Source: Sphingomonadales bacterium (lineage in GTDB: Bacteria > Pseudomonadota > Alphaproteobacteria > Sphingomonadales > Sphingomonadaceae). Taken from it: a DNA stretch of 64,000 nucleotides. Positions within the stretch are counted from its first letter, which is position 1. Every line of letters starts with the position of its first letter. The notes under the pieces were generated by a model that searched no databases, had not been told where the DNA came from, and worked only from the letters and a program-made list of their open reading frames with translations. The translations under genes and the position numbers were made by a program. Positions 1-8,653 of this stretch are shown piece after piece. Location: positions 1-64,000 of the forward strand of contig JAGWMZ010000022.1 in the NCBI GenBank assembly GCA_028871475.1. The letters run 5' to 3'.

Positions 1-331
1 CTTCCATGTGAAGGATGCCGAATTGCGGCCCAATGGTCGCAGCGGGGTCTATGGCGGCTATCAGGGCTGGGTGGAGCGGCCCGGCCGGTTCCGCAGCCTT
101 GGCGACGGGCAGGTCGATTTCACGCAGATCTTCAGCAAGATGGCCCAGTACGATTATGATGGTTGGGCCGTGCTGGAATGGGAATGCGCGCTCAAGCATC
201 CCGAGGTCGGCGCGGCGGAAGGCGCCGCCTTCATCGCCCGGCATATCATCAGGACCACGCCGCACGCCTTCGATGATTTCGCCAGAAGCGGCGCCGACCG
301 CGCGTTCAACAAAAAACTGATGGGTCTTTGA
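1..331 (+). CDS. Sugar phosphate isomerase/epimerase, xylose-isomerase-like TIM barrel (C-terminal part)
   Basis: The gene enters from the left edge; reading frame 2 is open from the first codon and stops at 329-331, so about 109 C-terminal residues are visible. The first residues read FHVKDAE, the HxKD signature near the last strands of the AP-endonuclease-2/xylose-isomerase-like barrel, in which the His and a later Glu bind the metal. The stretch ending in AVLEWECALKHPE supplies that Glu on the final strand, and the tail HIIRTTPHAFDDFARSGADR resembles the C-terminus of sugar isomerases/epimerases linked to sugar catabolism. The start and catalytic N-terminal half lie outside the window, so substrate cannot be named. 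The family call is firm; function is open. Confidence 0.72.
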   Translation, partial: FHVKDAELRPNGRSGVYGGYQGWVERPGRFRSLGDGQVDFTQIFSKMAQYDYDGWAVLEWECALKHPEVGAAEGAAFIARHIIRTTPHAFDDFARSGADRAFNKKLMGL

Positions 332-414
332 GCAGCGCTCGTCCTCAAGACCTCCGGGCTGGTGTGGGACAGAACCATCCATAGGCAAGAGCGACGGGAG
401 CCAAGCCAGCCGAA

Positions 415-644
415 ACTCGATGTCAAATCTCATTCCGATGGCGGCGGCAAACACCCTTCCGTCGCCCGTGTCCTAAATGACGCGCAGTTGGTGCTGGGCG
501 GCCGGCTGCGACGACCGGCCTCCACACTGGTGCGTGACCATCCTCAATGGCCTGCTACAGACCACCGCTCTGCTGATCGAGGAAGGCCTCATCCGCGCCA
601 TCTATGTCACGCGCAACCCCGACAAGCTGCAGCATGTGCATTGA
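415..644 (+). pseudogene. Decayed 3' end of a SigJ-type ECF sigma factor (SnoaL-like tail)
   Basis: Two frames carry pieces of one protein. Around 415-480 one frame reads DVKSHSDGGGK, like the DGGGK motif of the SnoaL-like C-terminal domain of SigJ-family ECF sigma factors. From about 534 another frame reads VTILNGLLQTTALLIEEG and ends IYVTRNPDKLQHVH before a stop at 642-644; IRAIYxxRNPDKL is the typical SigJ C-terminus. The frame changes between the pieces and neither sigma region 2 nor 4 is present upstream, so this is a dead remnant. The remaining sequence between 332 and 671 shows nothing else recognisable. Confidence 0.6.
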
Positions 645-671
645 GCGCACCGCCATCGCCCGGCCGCGCCC

Positions 672-2660
672 TCAAGCCGGATTGTGCTTCATCACGAAAT
701 CAACCGTCGCCTGCAACATCGCCAGTCTGGTTTCACCGCGCGACAACCAATGGTCCTCGCTTTGCAACGTGACGAAATCGACCTGTTTGCCAGCCTGACG
801 CAGTGCATCGGCCATGCGGCTGCTCTGCGCAAAGGGCACCACCGTATCATTCGTGCCATGAATGAGCAGCACCGGCACACTGACTTTGTCGACAAAGCGC
901 ATGGGCGAAACCGCCTTGAGATCGCGCCCCTGGCCGATTTCCTCCTTCAGATTGCGCACCATGATATGGTCGTAATCGGTTGAATAGGCCTCATCCTCGA
1001 CCATGCGCGCGACATCGCCAATCCCGGCATAGGACACCGCACAACGATAAAGCCCTTGCTGCAAAGTGATCCCGGCCAGCGCCGCATAACCGCCATAGCT
1101 GGCCCCAACAATGCACACCCGCTTGGGGTCGACGATACCCTGCTTGACCAGTTCGGCCAGACCGTCAGAAATGTCGGTCTGCATCTTGCGGCCCCATTCG
1201 CCATGGCCTGCCGCCTCAAAACCCGCGCCATAGCCGTCCGAGCCGCGGAAATTGGGCTGGAACACGGCATAGCCACGGCTGGCAAAGGCCTGCGCAATCC
1301 AGTCAAAGCCCGCCACATCATGGACACCGAAAGGGCCGCCGTGAGGCAGGATGATGGCGGGCAGATTCTTGGCCGCATTGCCGGGCGGCAGTGTCAGCAC
1401 GCCTTCCATCTTTGTGCCATCGGCGGCGATATAGGGCAGCATGCGCATGGGGCCGACATCCGCGGCGGCGAGCGCATAGGACTGACCGATCAGTTCGGTC
1501 TTGCCGGTATGGATGTCCACCAGCCCCCAACTGACCGGATCGCCCGGCCCCTCGGCCCGCACGATCAGCCGGTTGAAGTCCTCGCTGTGGCTGATCACCT
1601 GCAACCGCTCATCAGGAAAGGCGGCCCGCACAGCCTTGTAGACCTTGTCCTGATGAGCATTGAAGAAATGGCTCTGGCCATTGGCGCCTTCCTCCAGATA
1701 GCCGAGCAGATGATGCCCGTGGTCGAGAAAGAGTTTTGCCACGCCAATGTCGGGCAGGACCGGCTTTACCTCGCCGCCGGCGAGCGGCACCGAGAACCAT
1801 TGCACACCATCTTCGCGCCCTTGGCGCGCCCAATAGATGACATTGGCATTGTCGGCGCTGAATCCGAGCAGCCCCACCCGTCCGGTCGGCTCACGTCCCG
1901 TGGCAATGATGTCCTTCTTGGCGTTGCGCAGCGTCCACTGGCCCGAGGTGCGCACCACATCGAGCGTCGCGCCCACACTGCCTTGCGCATCGAGCAACCA
2001 GTCGCGATCGCGCCCCTGGCCGTCGGGCGGCCGGGCGATAACGCTGGCATGCCGGCTGGCCAGATCGACCTCGTAAAGATCGGCGCTTACGGTCGGCATT
2101 CCCCCGTCAACGATCCCTTCCGGGCCTTTGACGGTGGTCGCGCCGAACTCGCCGTAGATATGCCCGTCACGCTCCACCGTGCCATAAGTGGCCGACACGC
2201 CGCCGTTGATCTCGGAATTGTTGGTGAAGACCGGCCACGCAGACGAACCATCGACTGGCACGACCACCACCGCGCCCATTTCGGCCTTCTCGCTCAGGAA
2301 CCAGGAGTTGAGGTTCACCGTGGAGCTGTAATGGACCAGGACGAAACCGTCCCCCGCCCATTCCACATTGCGCACCTTGGCATCGCCCAGTGCCACTGAC
2401 CTGAGGGGTTTGAGGGTGCCATCTGTCAGCGTCAGCACATGTTTGCCCCTGGCCCAGCCAACCACAGCGACATGCTGCCCCGAAGTCGACAAGGCGGCCA
2501 TTTCCACTTGTGGCAACTGACCGTAAACGCTCAGGGACGGGGGAGATGCGGCCTGTGTCTGTGTCTGTGTCTGTGTCTGTGCCCACCCGCCCGAGGGTGC
2601 GACAAGCGCCAGCAAACTCACCAAGGCACAACTATGCAAGCGGCGAAAACGCATCGACAT
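672..2660 (-). CDS. S9 family peptidase (prolyl oligopeptidase/acylaminoacyl peptidase type), exported
   Basis: A 662-residue protein that should hydrolyse short peptides outside the cytoplasm. The start chosen at 2660 (MSMRFRRLHS) follows a strong AGGGGGG ribosome site; an upstream ATG at 2723 would spoil the signal peptide. Residues 1-28 form a signal peptide ending in GGWAQ, followed by a Gln-Thr repeat coded by a DNA hexamer repeat. A beta-propeller-like region follows, then an alpha/beta-hydrolase domain with the nucleophile elbow GASYGGYA (Ser521), Asp605 in GTNDTVVP and His637 in SEDHWLSRGE: a complete triad in S9 order. It stands alone, downstream of no operon partner. Length suits DPP4/acylaminoacyl peptidase-like sphingomonad enzymes. 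Substrate is unknown. Confidence 0.85.
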   Translation of the reverse strand: MSMRFRRLHSCALVSLLALVAPSGGWAQTQTQTQTQAASPPSLSVYGQLPQVEMAALSTSGQHVAVVGWARGKHVLTLTDGTLKPLRSVALGDAKVRNVEWAGDGFVLVHYSSTVNLNSWFLSEKAEMGAVVVVPVDGSSAWPVFTNNSEINGGVSATYGTVERDGHIYGEFGATTVKGPEGIVDGGMPTVSADLYEVDLASRHASVIARPPDGQGRDRDWLLDAQGSVGATLDVVRTSGQWTLRNAKKDIIATGREPTGRVGLLGFSADNANVIYWARQGREDGVQWFSVPLAGGEVKPVLPDIGVAKLFLDHGHHLLGYLEEGANGQSHFFNAHQDKVYKAVRAAFPDERLQVISHSEDFNRLIVRAEGPGDPVSWGLVDIHTGKTELIGQSYALAAADVGPMRMLPYIAADGTKMEGVLTLPPGNAAKNLPAIILPHGGPFGVHDVAGFDWIAQAFASRGYAVFQPNFRGSDGYGAGFEAAGHGEWGRKMQTDISDGLAELVKQGIVDPKRVCIVGASYGGYAALAGITLQQGLYRCAVSYAGIGDVARMVEDEAYSTDYDHIMVRNLKEEIGQGRDLKAVSPMRFVDKVSVPVLLIHGTNDTVVPFAQSSRMADALRQAGKQVDFVTLQSEDHWLSRGETRLAMLQATVDFVMKHNPA
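2553..2583 (-). repeat. TGTGTC hexanucleotide microsatellite inside the S9 peptidase gene
   Basis: Four perfect copies of TGTGTC (2554-2577) plus a partial one encode alternating Gln-Thr directly after the predicted signal peptide cleavage site. A six-base unit changes length in frame, so gain or loss would add or remove a QT pair near the mature N-terminus without inactivating the gene. Confidence 0.85.
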
Positions 2661-2779
2661 CCAGACCCCCCTGTTGACCAGCCTCGCGACTGTTCCTGCT
2701 GTGTAGAGGAGCATTTTGCGCAAAACCAGTCGTCTTGAATCAGACTGCTGACAGATGGCCCCCTTCCCTTTGCTGCCTC

Positions 2780-3717
2780 AGGAGCGATATGGCGACCTGA
2801 TCCCTCACCCGGCATCGGTGAGGTGCTGATCAAGGTCGCGGCGGCAGGCGTCAATTTCATGGACATCGGCGTGCGGCGTGGCATGGCATGGAACGATATC
2901 CCCGACCCCAAAAGTCCTCGGCGTGGAAGGTATCGGTCGTATCGTCGCGCTGGGCGAGAATGCGTCCGGTTTCGCGGTGGGCGACCGGGTCGCATGGGTA
3001 TACGTGCCGGGCAGCTATGCCGAGCGGATCGTGGCCCCGAAAGCGGCACTGGTGCCGGTTCCCGATAGGATCGATGATCACACCGCAGCTGCGATGATGA
3101 TGCAGGGACTGACCGCCAGCCATTTTGCCACCGATTTCTACCCCGTTCAGCCCGGGGATGTGGCTTTGGTACACGCAGCGGCTGGCGACCTGGGACAATT
3201 GCTCAGCCAGATCGTCAGGTTGCGTGGCGGTAGCGTGATCGGCCGCGTATCCAGCCAGGCCAAGGTCGCCGCCGCCCGTGCGGCCGGTGCGGATCATGTT
3301 CTCGTCGACAGCGAGGGGCAATTCACCGAGCAGGTGCTGGCGCTGACCAAAGGCGAGGGTGTGCACGTCGTGTTCGACGGCTCGGGACCCGCGACTTTCA
3401 CCGGATCGCTTGCCTCGCTTCGGCGGTCGGGCACCTCTTGCTGGTACGCGCCCGTGCTGGGCGGCCCAGGGCCTATCGACATCATGAGCCTGCCGAGGAG
3501 CATCAAACTCGGTGACGCGGTTTGCTCCGGCCACATATCAACACCGGAACTGATGCGCGAACGAACGGCACGGTTGTTCGACTGGGTAGCGACGGGCGAT
3601 CTGAAAATCGGGATCGGCGGCATCTATCCGCTGACCGATACCGCCAGGGCCCACGCCGATATGGAAGCGCGCCGTTCTACCGGCAAGCTGCTGCTCATTC
3701 CTCGACCGGGTGGATGA
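2780..3717 (+). pseudogene. Zinc-type alcohol dehydrogenase/quinone oxidoreductase, frameshifted
   Basis: The body (2878-3717 frame) is a medium-chain NAD(P)H:quinone oxidoreductase: LGVEGIGRIVALGENASG, then GDRVAWVYVPGSYAE, the cofactor-binding HAAAGDLGQLLSQ in place of the usual HAAAGGVG, and a C-terminal TARAHADMEARRSTGKLLL. The expected N-terminus (GEVLIKVAAAGVNFMDI) lies just upstream, from about 2790, in a different frame, running through PDPK where it should continue into VLGVEG. The switch falls at the CCCCAAAA tract around 2911-2920, so one base has been gained or lost there. No good start codon or ribosome site is visible before the N-terminal piece. It is either a recent pseudogene or a sequencing error in a homopolymer; the poor 5' end favours decay. 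Confidence 0.7.
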
Positions 3718-3868
3718 GAGAGATCAGGTCATGACCATCGAGGCAAATATCGGACGCCGCACGCTGCTCACCTTGGCACTTGCCCAGACGACCTCCGCAA
3801 GGGCGAGGTCGAGACCAGCGCCTTGTTGGCGCTCATCGCCCACCACTCCAAACCCTGTTCGCGCACCA

Positions 3869-4010
3869 TCACAGCCAGGCTCCCACAGAACGCGTTCGCG
3901 TGACATTGACCGGATCCTCGACTGCAGTCAGGCAAGAAGTGGTGGTAGTCGCGCCGACACCCGGGATCGACATCAATAGTTGGCATTCCGGGCTGCGCCG
4001 CGTCTCGTCA
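3869..4010 (-). mobile_element. IS110-family transposase fragment
   Basis: The minus strand encodes LMSIPGVGATTTTSCLTAVED followed by VTRTRSVGAWL. This matches the Transposase_20 domain of IS110/IS116 transposases, whose core is a helix-hairpin-helix-like IPGVG motif followed by an Asp-rich helix and SVGAxLGL. The frame stops after GAWL, and neither the N-terminal DEDD catalytic domain nor the rest of the C-terminus is present, so the element is dead. The rest of 3718-4123 has only short unrelated open frames; a piece reading MTIEANIGRRTLLTLAL at 3731 may be the start of a lost gene. Confidence 0.6.
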
Positions 4011-4123
4011 AGCAGTTGGTGAGCCAGTTCGGGGGGATACGCAGGCAGCGCCGTGCCTCTATCCACCAACGGAATGCGAAAATCGCAAACGATCAGAACA
4101 ATCTCCGCCAGCACGACGAAAAT

Positions 4124-6769
4124 CTAGCCCAAATTGCGCGCAATCCACGGCAAAATGCCACCATCCATGAAATAACGAAGTTCCATCCCGGTATCGACAC
4201 GGCACAATGTCTCGAACCCAGAACGCGAGCCATCCTCGTGCTCCACCGTCACCCATACCTTGCCCAAAGGCTCCAACTCGCCAAGGCGGATCGTGAAACG
4301 ATCTCCTCCGGTCAGCCCCAGCTTGTGACGATCCTGACCATCTGCGAATTGCAGGGGCAGCACCCCCATGCCGACCAGGTTCGCCCGATGGATGCGCTCA
4401 AAGCTTTCAGCAATCACCACGCGCACACCGATCGCCGCCGTCCCCTTGGCCGCCCAGTCGCGGGCCGATCCCGTTCCATATTCCTTGCCGGCAATGACCA
4501 CCAGCGGCACATTCTCACGCCGGAAACGCATGGCCGCATCGTATATCGGCAGGATAACGCCCGCATGGCGCGACACGCCACCTTCCACCTCCGGCACGAT
4601 CTCGTTTTTCACGCGAATGTTGGCGAAAGTTCCGCGCGTCATCACCTCATGGTTCCCGCGCCGCGTGCCATATGAATTGAAATCCGCAGGCTCCACCTTC
4701 AAGGCACGTAGATAATGGCCCGCCGGGCTATCCAGCGCAATCGCCCCGACGGGCGAAATGTGGTCTGTCGTGATGGAATCGCCCAGGATCGCGATGGGCG
4801 CAGCGCCACAGATATCGGCAGGCGCCCCCGCCTGATACGACATCCCCCTGAAAAAATCCGGTGGGGCGATATAGGTTGAGCCGGCCGCCCAAGGGAAGAG
4901 ATCAGACCCCTCGGCAGGCAAGGATACCCAGCGTTCGTCACCGGAAAATACCGTTTCCCCCACCGCGGCAAAACTGGCTGGCGTGACGAAGCGGGCCATT
5001 TCCCCGGCCACCTCGGCGCGCGTCGGCCAGATGTCGTGGAGATGGACGGGTTGGCCATCCCGGTCGTGCCCGATCGGCTGGGTCGCCATGTTCACCGCCA
5101 CCGATCCCAATAGCGCGTAGGCCACAACCAGCCCCGGCGAGGCCAAATAGTTGGCGCGCACCAACGGTGATATCCGCCCCTCGAAATTCCGGTTGCCCGA
5201 CAGCACAGCCGCCGCGACAATGCCATGTTTGGTAATGCTGGCGCCGATGTTGCCGGCCAGCGGCCCCGAATTACCGACACAGGTAGCACAGCCATAACCC
5301 ACCAGATGAAAACCCAGCGCATCGAGGTCCTGTTGCAGGCCTGCCCGGATCAGATAATCACTCACCACCCGGCTGCCAGGTGCGAAGGAGCATTTGACCC
5401 ACGGTCGGGGCGCTAGGCCCAAGGCACGTGCCTTGCGCGCCACCAGCCCTGCGGTGATGATCGAAGCGGGATTCGAGGTGTTGGTGCAGCTGGTGATGGC
5501 AGCGATGACGATGGCGCCATGGCTCAGGGTAAAGTCTGCGCCATTGACGGGATAAGCCCCCGCGGCCTCCGCGCCGAAACCGGGCAGCGCTTGCGCAAAG
5601 CCATCGGCCAGATCTGGCAGGGCAACCAGTTCCTGCGGGCGCCGAGGCCCGGCCAGCGAGGGAGTGATCGTCGCCAGATCCAGTTCGACCAAAGCGTCGA
5701 ACGCCGGGGCGGACGCATCGGCATCGCGCCACAGTCCCTGCGCCTTGGCATAGGCCTCGACCAGCGCGACCTGCTCCTCGTCGCGGCCACTCAGGCGCAG
5801 ATACGTCAATGTCTGAGCGTCGATGGGAAAATAGCCGCAGGTCGCGCCATATTCAGGCGCCATATTCGCCAGCGTCGCGCGGTCCGCAACCGGCAGTTCG
5901 GCCAGACCCGGCCCGCAGAATTCAACAAAATGGCCCACCACTCCCTTGGCGCGCAGCAGGCTGGTGACGGCCAGCACGAGATCGGTGGCCGTGGCCCCTT
6001 CACCCAGCGTGCCTGTGAGCGACACGCCCGTCACCGGCGGGCGCAGCATGGACACCGGCTGGCCCAGCATGGCGGCTTCGGCCTCTATGCCTCCAGTTCC
6101 CCAGCCCAGCACGCCCAGCCCGTTGATCATTGTGGTATGGCTGTCGGTGCCGATCAGCGTGTCAGGATAGGCCATCAGTTCGCCATCCGCGCCCGGGCTG
6201 GTCCAAACCACCCGCGCAAGGTTTTCCAGATTGATCTGGTGGCAGATCCCCTGCCCCGGCGGCACCACCTGAAAATTATCGAGCGAGCTCCCGCCCCAGC
6301 GCAGGAAGGCATAGCGCTCGGAATTACGCTGATAATCCAGAGCGAGATTGCGCTCGAAGGCATCGGCATCGCCGGCATGATCGACCATGACCGAATGGTC
6401 GATCACCATGTGCACGGGGATGGCAGGGTTCACCGCCGCCGGGTCCTTGCCCAGCGGCACCATGGCATCGCGCATCGCCGCCAGATCCGCCAGACAGGCC
6501 GTGCCGGAAAAATCCTGCATCAGCACCCGCGCCGGATAAAACTGAAGCTCGCACGCAGGGCCCTCGGGCGGAGACACAAAGGTGCTGATGTCCTCTGCCG
6601 TGACAGTGATGCCATCCTCGTGGCGCAGCAGGTTTTCCAGCACCACTTTCAGGCAGAACGGCATGCGCGCAAGGCTGCCAAGGCGGGTTTCGGCCTGCGG
6701 CAGGGAGACATAGGCGTAATCCTTGCCGCCGACGTGAAGGGTGCTGCGCGCCGCGAATTTATCGACCAT
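4124..6769 (-). CDS. acnA: Aconitase A-family hydratase
   Basis: An 881-residue [4Fe-4S] hydro-lyase of the AcnA/IRP1 type, full length. Cluster ligands are visible as Cys428 (ITSCTNTSNP), Cys494 and Cys497 (GYGCATCVGN). SGNRNFEGRI, the NSYGTRRGNHEVM block and AGKEYGTGSARDW are also present. In standard AcnA the last motif is GSSRDW; here Ser768 (the catalytic base position) and Arg770 are kept but the second Ser is Ala769, at a substrate-contacting position. The start codon overlaps the stop of the upstream HMG-CoA-lyase-like gene by one base, so the two are translationally coupled and share the promoter facing iclR. In the TCA cycle the enzyme isomerises citrate; in this aromatic gene cluster hydration of maleate or methylmaleate is an alternative. 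A housekeeping copy elsewhere cannot be checked. Confidence 0.88.
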   Translation of the reverse strand: MVDKFAARSTLHVGGKDYAYVSLPQAETRLGSLARMPFCLKVVLENLLRHEDGITVTAEDISTFVSPPEGPACELQFYPARVLMQDFSGTACLADLAAMRDAMVPLGKDPAAVNPAIPVHMVIDHSVMVDHAGDADAFERNLALDYQRNSERYAFLRWGGSSLDNFQVVPPGQGICHQINLENLARVVWTSPGADGELMAYPDTLIGTDSHTTMINGLGVLGWGTGGIEAEAAMLGQPVSMLRPPVTGVSLTGTLGEGATATDLVLAVTSLLRAKGVVGHFVEFCGPGLAELPVADRATLANMAPEYGATCGYFPIDAQTLTYLRLSGRDEEQVALVEAYAKAQGLWRDADASAPAFDALVELDLATITPSLAGPRRPQELVALPDLADGFAQALPGFGAEAAGAYPVNGADFTLSHGAIVIAAITSCTNTSNPASIITAGLVARKARALGLAPRPWVKCSFAPGSRVVSDYLIRAGLQQDLDALGFHLVGYGCATCVGNSGPLAGNIGASITKHGIVAAAVLSGNRNFEGRISPLVRANYLASPGLVVAYALLGSVAVNMATQPIGHDRDGQPVHLHDIWPTRAEVAGEMARFVTPASFAAVGETVFSGDERWVSLPAEGSDLFPWAAGSTYIAPPDFFRGMSYQAGAPADICGAAPIAILGDSITTDHISPVGAIALDSPAGHYLRALKVEPADFNSYGTRRGNHEVMTRGTFANIRVKNEIVPEVEGGVSRHAGVILPIYDAAMRFRRENVPLVVIAGKEYGTGSARDWAAKGTAAIGVRVVIAESFERIHRANLVGMGVLPLQFADGQDRHKLGLTGGDRFTIRLGELEPLGKVWVTVEHEDGSRSGFETLCRVDTGMELRYFMDGGILPWIARNLG

Positions 6770-7749
6770 CAGCCCTGGCCTTCGTGACCGGCGTGAGCCA
6801 ACTTCGCACGCAAGGCGCGCAGGCTTCCCCCGGCCTTGACCTTGCCGGGCAACGGATGGCGGACAATCCTTTCAGCCATCAGCGAGCAATCGATCAGGCG
6901 TTCAAGATCGATGCCGGTGTCGATGCCCATTTCCTCGCACATCTGCACCAGATCCTCGGTGCAGATGTTGCCCGCCGCCCCGGCATGTTTGGCGAAGGGG
7001 CAGCCGCCCAGCCCCGCCACCGCCGCATCGAAATGGGTCACGCCCATTTGCAGTCCGGCATAGGCATTGGCCAGCCCCAGCCCGCGTGTGTCATGCAGGT
7101 GGAGCGAAATGGCGACATCCGGATTGGCGTCCCGCACCTGCCCCACCACCTGCTTCACCCTTTCAGGCGTGGCCCATGCCATCGTATCGGCTAATCCGAT
7201 CAGGGTCAGCTCCTCGCCGTTGTCGCGGGCGATTGCGCACATCTGCCGGACCAGATCGACCACGCGGGCCGGGGGGATGTCGCCTTCGAAATTGCACCCG
7301 AAGGCCGCAGTAACAAAGCCGGTGCGTACGGGAACGCCCGCATGTTGATAGCTGCGCAACAGGTCCGGCTGAGCCTTGAGCTGCTCGTCGCCGGTCCGGT
7401 TCTGATTGCGCTTCAGAAAGGCCTCCGAGGCATATAGCGTCAGCTTGCCGTCCATGTAGAGTTTGCCTGTGGCCATGGCACGCTCGAAACCCTGTTTGTT
7501 GAGCCACAGACCAGTGTAATGCACGCCCTCCACCGGGGTGATCCCCGCCACTACGGCCTCGGCATCGGCCATGCCCGGAACCCGCTTGGGATTGACGAAG
7601 GAGACTGTCTGGATGTGCTTGAGCCCCGTCTGAGCCAAGGCATCGATCAGGGCGATCTTGTCGGCGGTGGGAATATCGCCGCGCTCGATCTGGAACCCTT
7701 CGCGCGGGCCCTCTTCCTTGATGAAAATGCGATTTGGCAGGTCACTCAT
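6769..7749 (-). CDS. HMG-CoA lyase-family protein (possible citramalyl-CoA-type lyase)
   Basis: A 326-residue TIM-barrel lyase of the HMG-CoA lyase/DRE-metallolyase family, which cleaves a 3-hydroxyacyl-CoA to acetyl-CoA and a keto acid. Visible motifs: GPREGFQ (residues 14-20), SLHLHD with His217 and His219, the active-site loop AVAGLGGCPFA with Cys250, and GNICTEDL with Asn261. Two positions differ from true HMG-CoA lyases: the metal-binding Asp of GPRDGLQ is Glu17, and the catalytic Glu of IETTSF is Gln47 (HIQTVSF). This may mean another substrate. The gene is first in an operon with acnA and divergent from iclR, with a 17-bp dyad in the shared promoter region. Alternatives are a leucine-catabolism HMG-CoA lyase or a related aldolase. 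Confidence 0.8.
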   Translation of the reverse strand: MSDLPNRIFIKEEGPREGFQIERGDIPTADKIALIDALAQTGLKHIQTVSFVNPKRVPGMADAEAVVAGITPVEGVHYTGLWLNKQGFERAMATGKLYMDGKLTLYASEAFLKRNQNRTGDEQLKAQPDLLRSYQHAGVPVRTGFVTAAFGCNFEGDIPPARVVDLVRQMCAIARDNGEELTLIGLADTMAWATPERVKQVVGQVRDANPDVAISLHLHDTRGLGLANAYAGLQMGVTHFDAAVAGLGGCPFAKHAGAAGNICTEDLVQMCEEMGIDTGIDLERLIDCSLMAERIVRHPLPGKVKAGGSLRALRAKLAHAGHEGQG

Positions 7750-7818
7750 GTCTGATCTCCACGGCGATGGATATGATATGTACTCGACAATTCCCGGCGC
7801 ATCCCGTAATTGACCAAC

Positions 7819-7835
7819 GTTCTGATCTACAGAAC
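7819..7835. promoter_or_regulatory. 17-bp dyad operator between iclR and the lyase-acnA operon
   Basis: GTTCTGATCTACAGAAC is a perfect 6-5-6 inverted repeat. It lies 25 bases before the iclR start and 70 before the lyase start, so one bound dimer could control both directions and autoregulate iclR. Four related copies lie elsewhere in the island. Confidence 0.6.
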
Positions 7836-7859
7836 AACAGAAGGGAGACGGATCGCCAC

Positions 7860-8600
7860 ATGTCCGAAGACAGTCGTGTCAATTCCAAGTCGGGCGTGGC
7901 CGCCGTTGATCGCGCTTTTGCGATTCTTGGCGCCTTTACCCATGATCGTCCGGTGCAGTCGCTCGCCGAACTGGCGCGCAACACGGGGCTCTACAAAAGC
8001 ACAATCCTGCGCCTTCTGGGCAGCCTTGAAGGGTTCGGCTACGTCTGGCAGATGGCCGACGGCAATTACCGGCTCGGGCCAAGGCTGGCCGAACTGTCCT
8101 CGATCTTCCAGGATTCCTTCGAGCTGCGCGACTATGTCGAGCCCACGCTCAAGGACGTGGTCAACCAGACCCACGAAGGCGTATCCTTCCTGATCCGCGA
8201 AGGCGACAGCCAGCTTTGTCTGTTCCGTCAGGATGGCAAACATGCGGTGCGCGACTACCATATCCGCGTCGGCACCCGGCTGCGGTTGGACAGCGGCGCC
8301 TCGGCGCGGATTTTTCGCCATCTGTCCAATCCTGCCAGCCTGCCCAAGGCCTTGCCGCATTATTATGCGGTGTCGCGCGGCGAGGTGAATGGCGAGATGG
8401 CGGCGATTTCTGCCCCGGTGTTCGGGCCGCGCGGCGAACTGGTGGGGGCATTGCAAATTTCCAGCCCGATCGCCCGTTTCACCGATGACCGGGTAAACCT
8501 GCTGCGGACAGTGGGCACAGAAGCCAGCATGAAACTGTCGATCGCGCTGGGGCTGGACCCTCGGCATGTTTCGAGCGAGATGGTGCCCTTGCAAGACTGA
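7860..8600 (+). CDS. IclR-family transcriptional regulator
   Basis: A 246-residue regulator. The start at 7860 (MSEDSRVNSKSG) is chosen because a GGGAG ribosome site at 7843 precedes it; an in-frame ATG at 7734 would overlap the divergent gene and its promoter. Residues about 15-75 form the winged helix-turn-helix (AVDRAFAILGAFTHD, then LAELARNTGLYKSTILRLLGS). Residues 80-240 form the IclR effector-binding domain, ending in AISAPVFGPRGELVGALQIS and a helix with an SIALG tail. IclR proteins such as PobR and PcaU control aromatic pathways and bind short dyads. It is divergent from the lyase-acnA operon and convergent with the CaiB operon, placing it at the centre of the island. Effector is unknown; an aromatic acid is likely. 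Confidence 0.9.
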   Translation: MSEDSRVNSKSGVAAVDRAFAILGAFTHDRPVQSLAELARNTGLYKSTILRLLGSLEGFGYVWQMADGNYRLGPRLAELSSIFQDSFELRDYVEPTLKDVVNQTHEGVSFLIREGDSQLCLFRQDGKHAVRDYHIRVGTRLRLDSGASARIFRHLSNPASLPKALPHYYAVSRGEVNGEMAAISAPVFGPRGELVGALQISSPIARFTDDRVNLLRTVGTEASMKLSIALGLDPRHVSSEMVPLQD

Positions 8601-8612
8601 TCCATCATCGAG

Positions 8613-8633
8613 GAGGGGAGCACCGCTCCCCTC
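8613..8633. terminator. Hairpin between convergent iclR and CaiB genes
   Basis: A perfect 9-bp stem, GAGGGGAGC and GCTCCCCTC, with a 3-base loop lies between two converging genes. No T-tract follows on either strand, so termination strength is uncertain. Confidence 0.55.
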
Positions 8634-8653
8634 ACCGGCCGCAAGCGTCGGTC

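Noticed and set aside
1056..2399. Long open frame opposite the S9 peptidase
   Set aside because: Antisense of a well-supported gene; high GC makes long antisense frames common. The same holds for frames at 5519-6787, 10189-11565, 26595-28286, 42277-43629 and 54133-55347.
2553..2583. Phase-variable switching by the hexanucleotide repeat
   Set aside because: Unit length is a multiple of three, so slippage cannot shift the frame.
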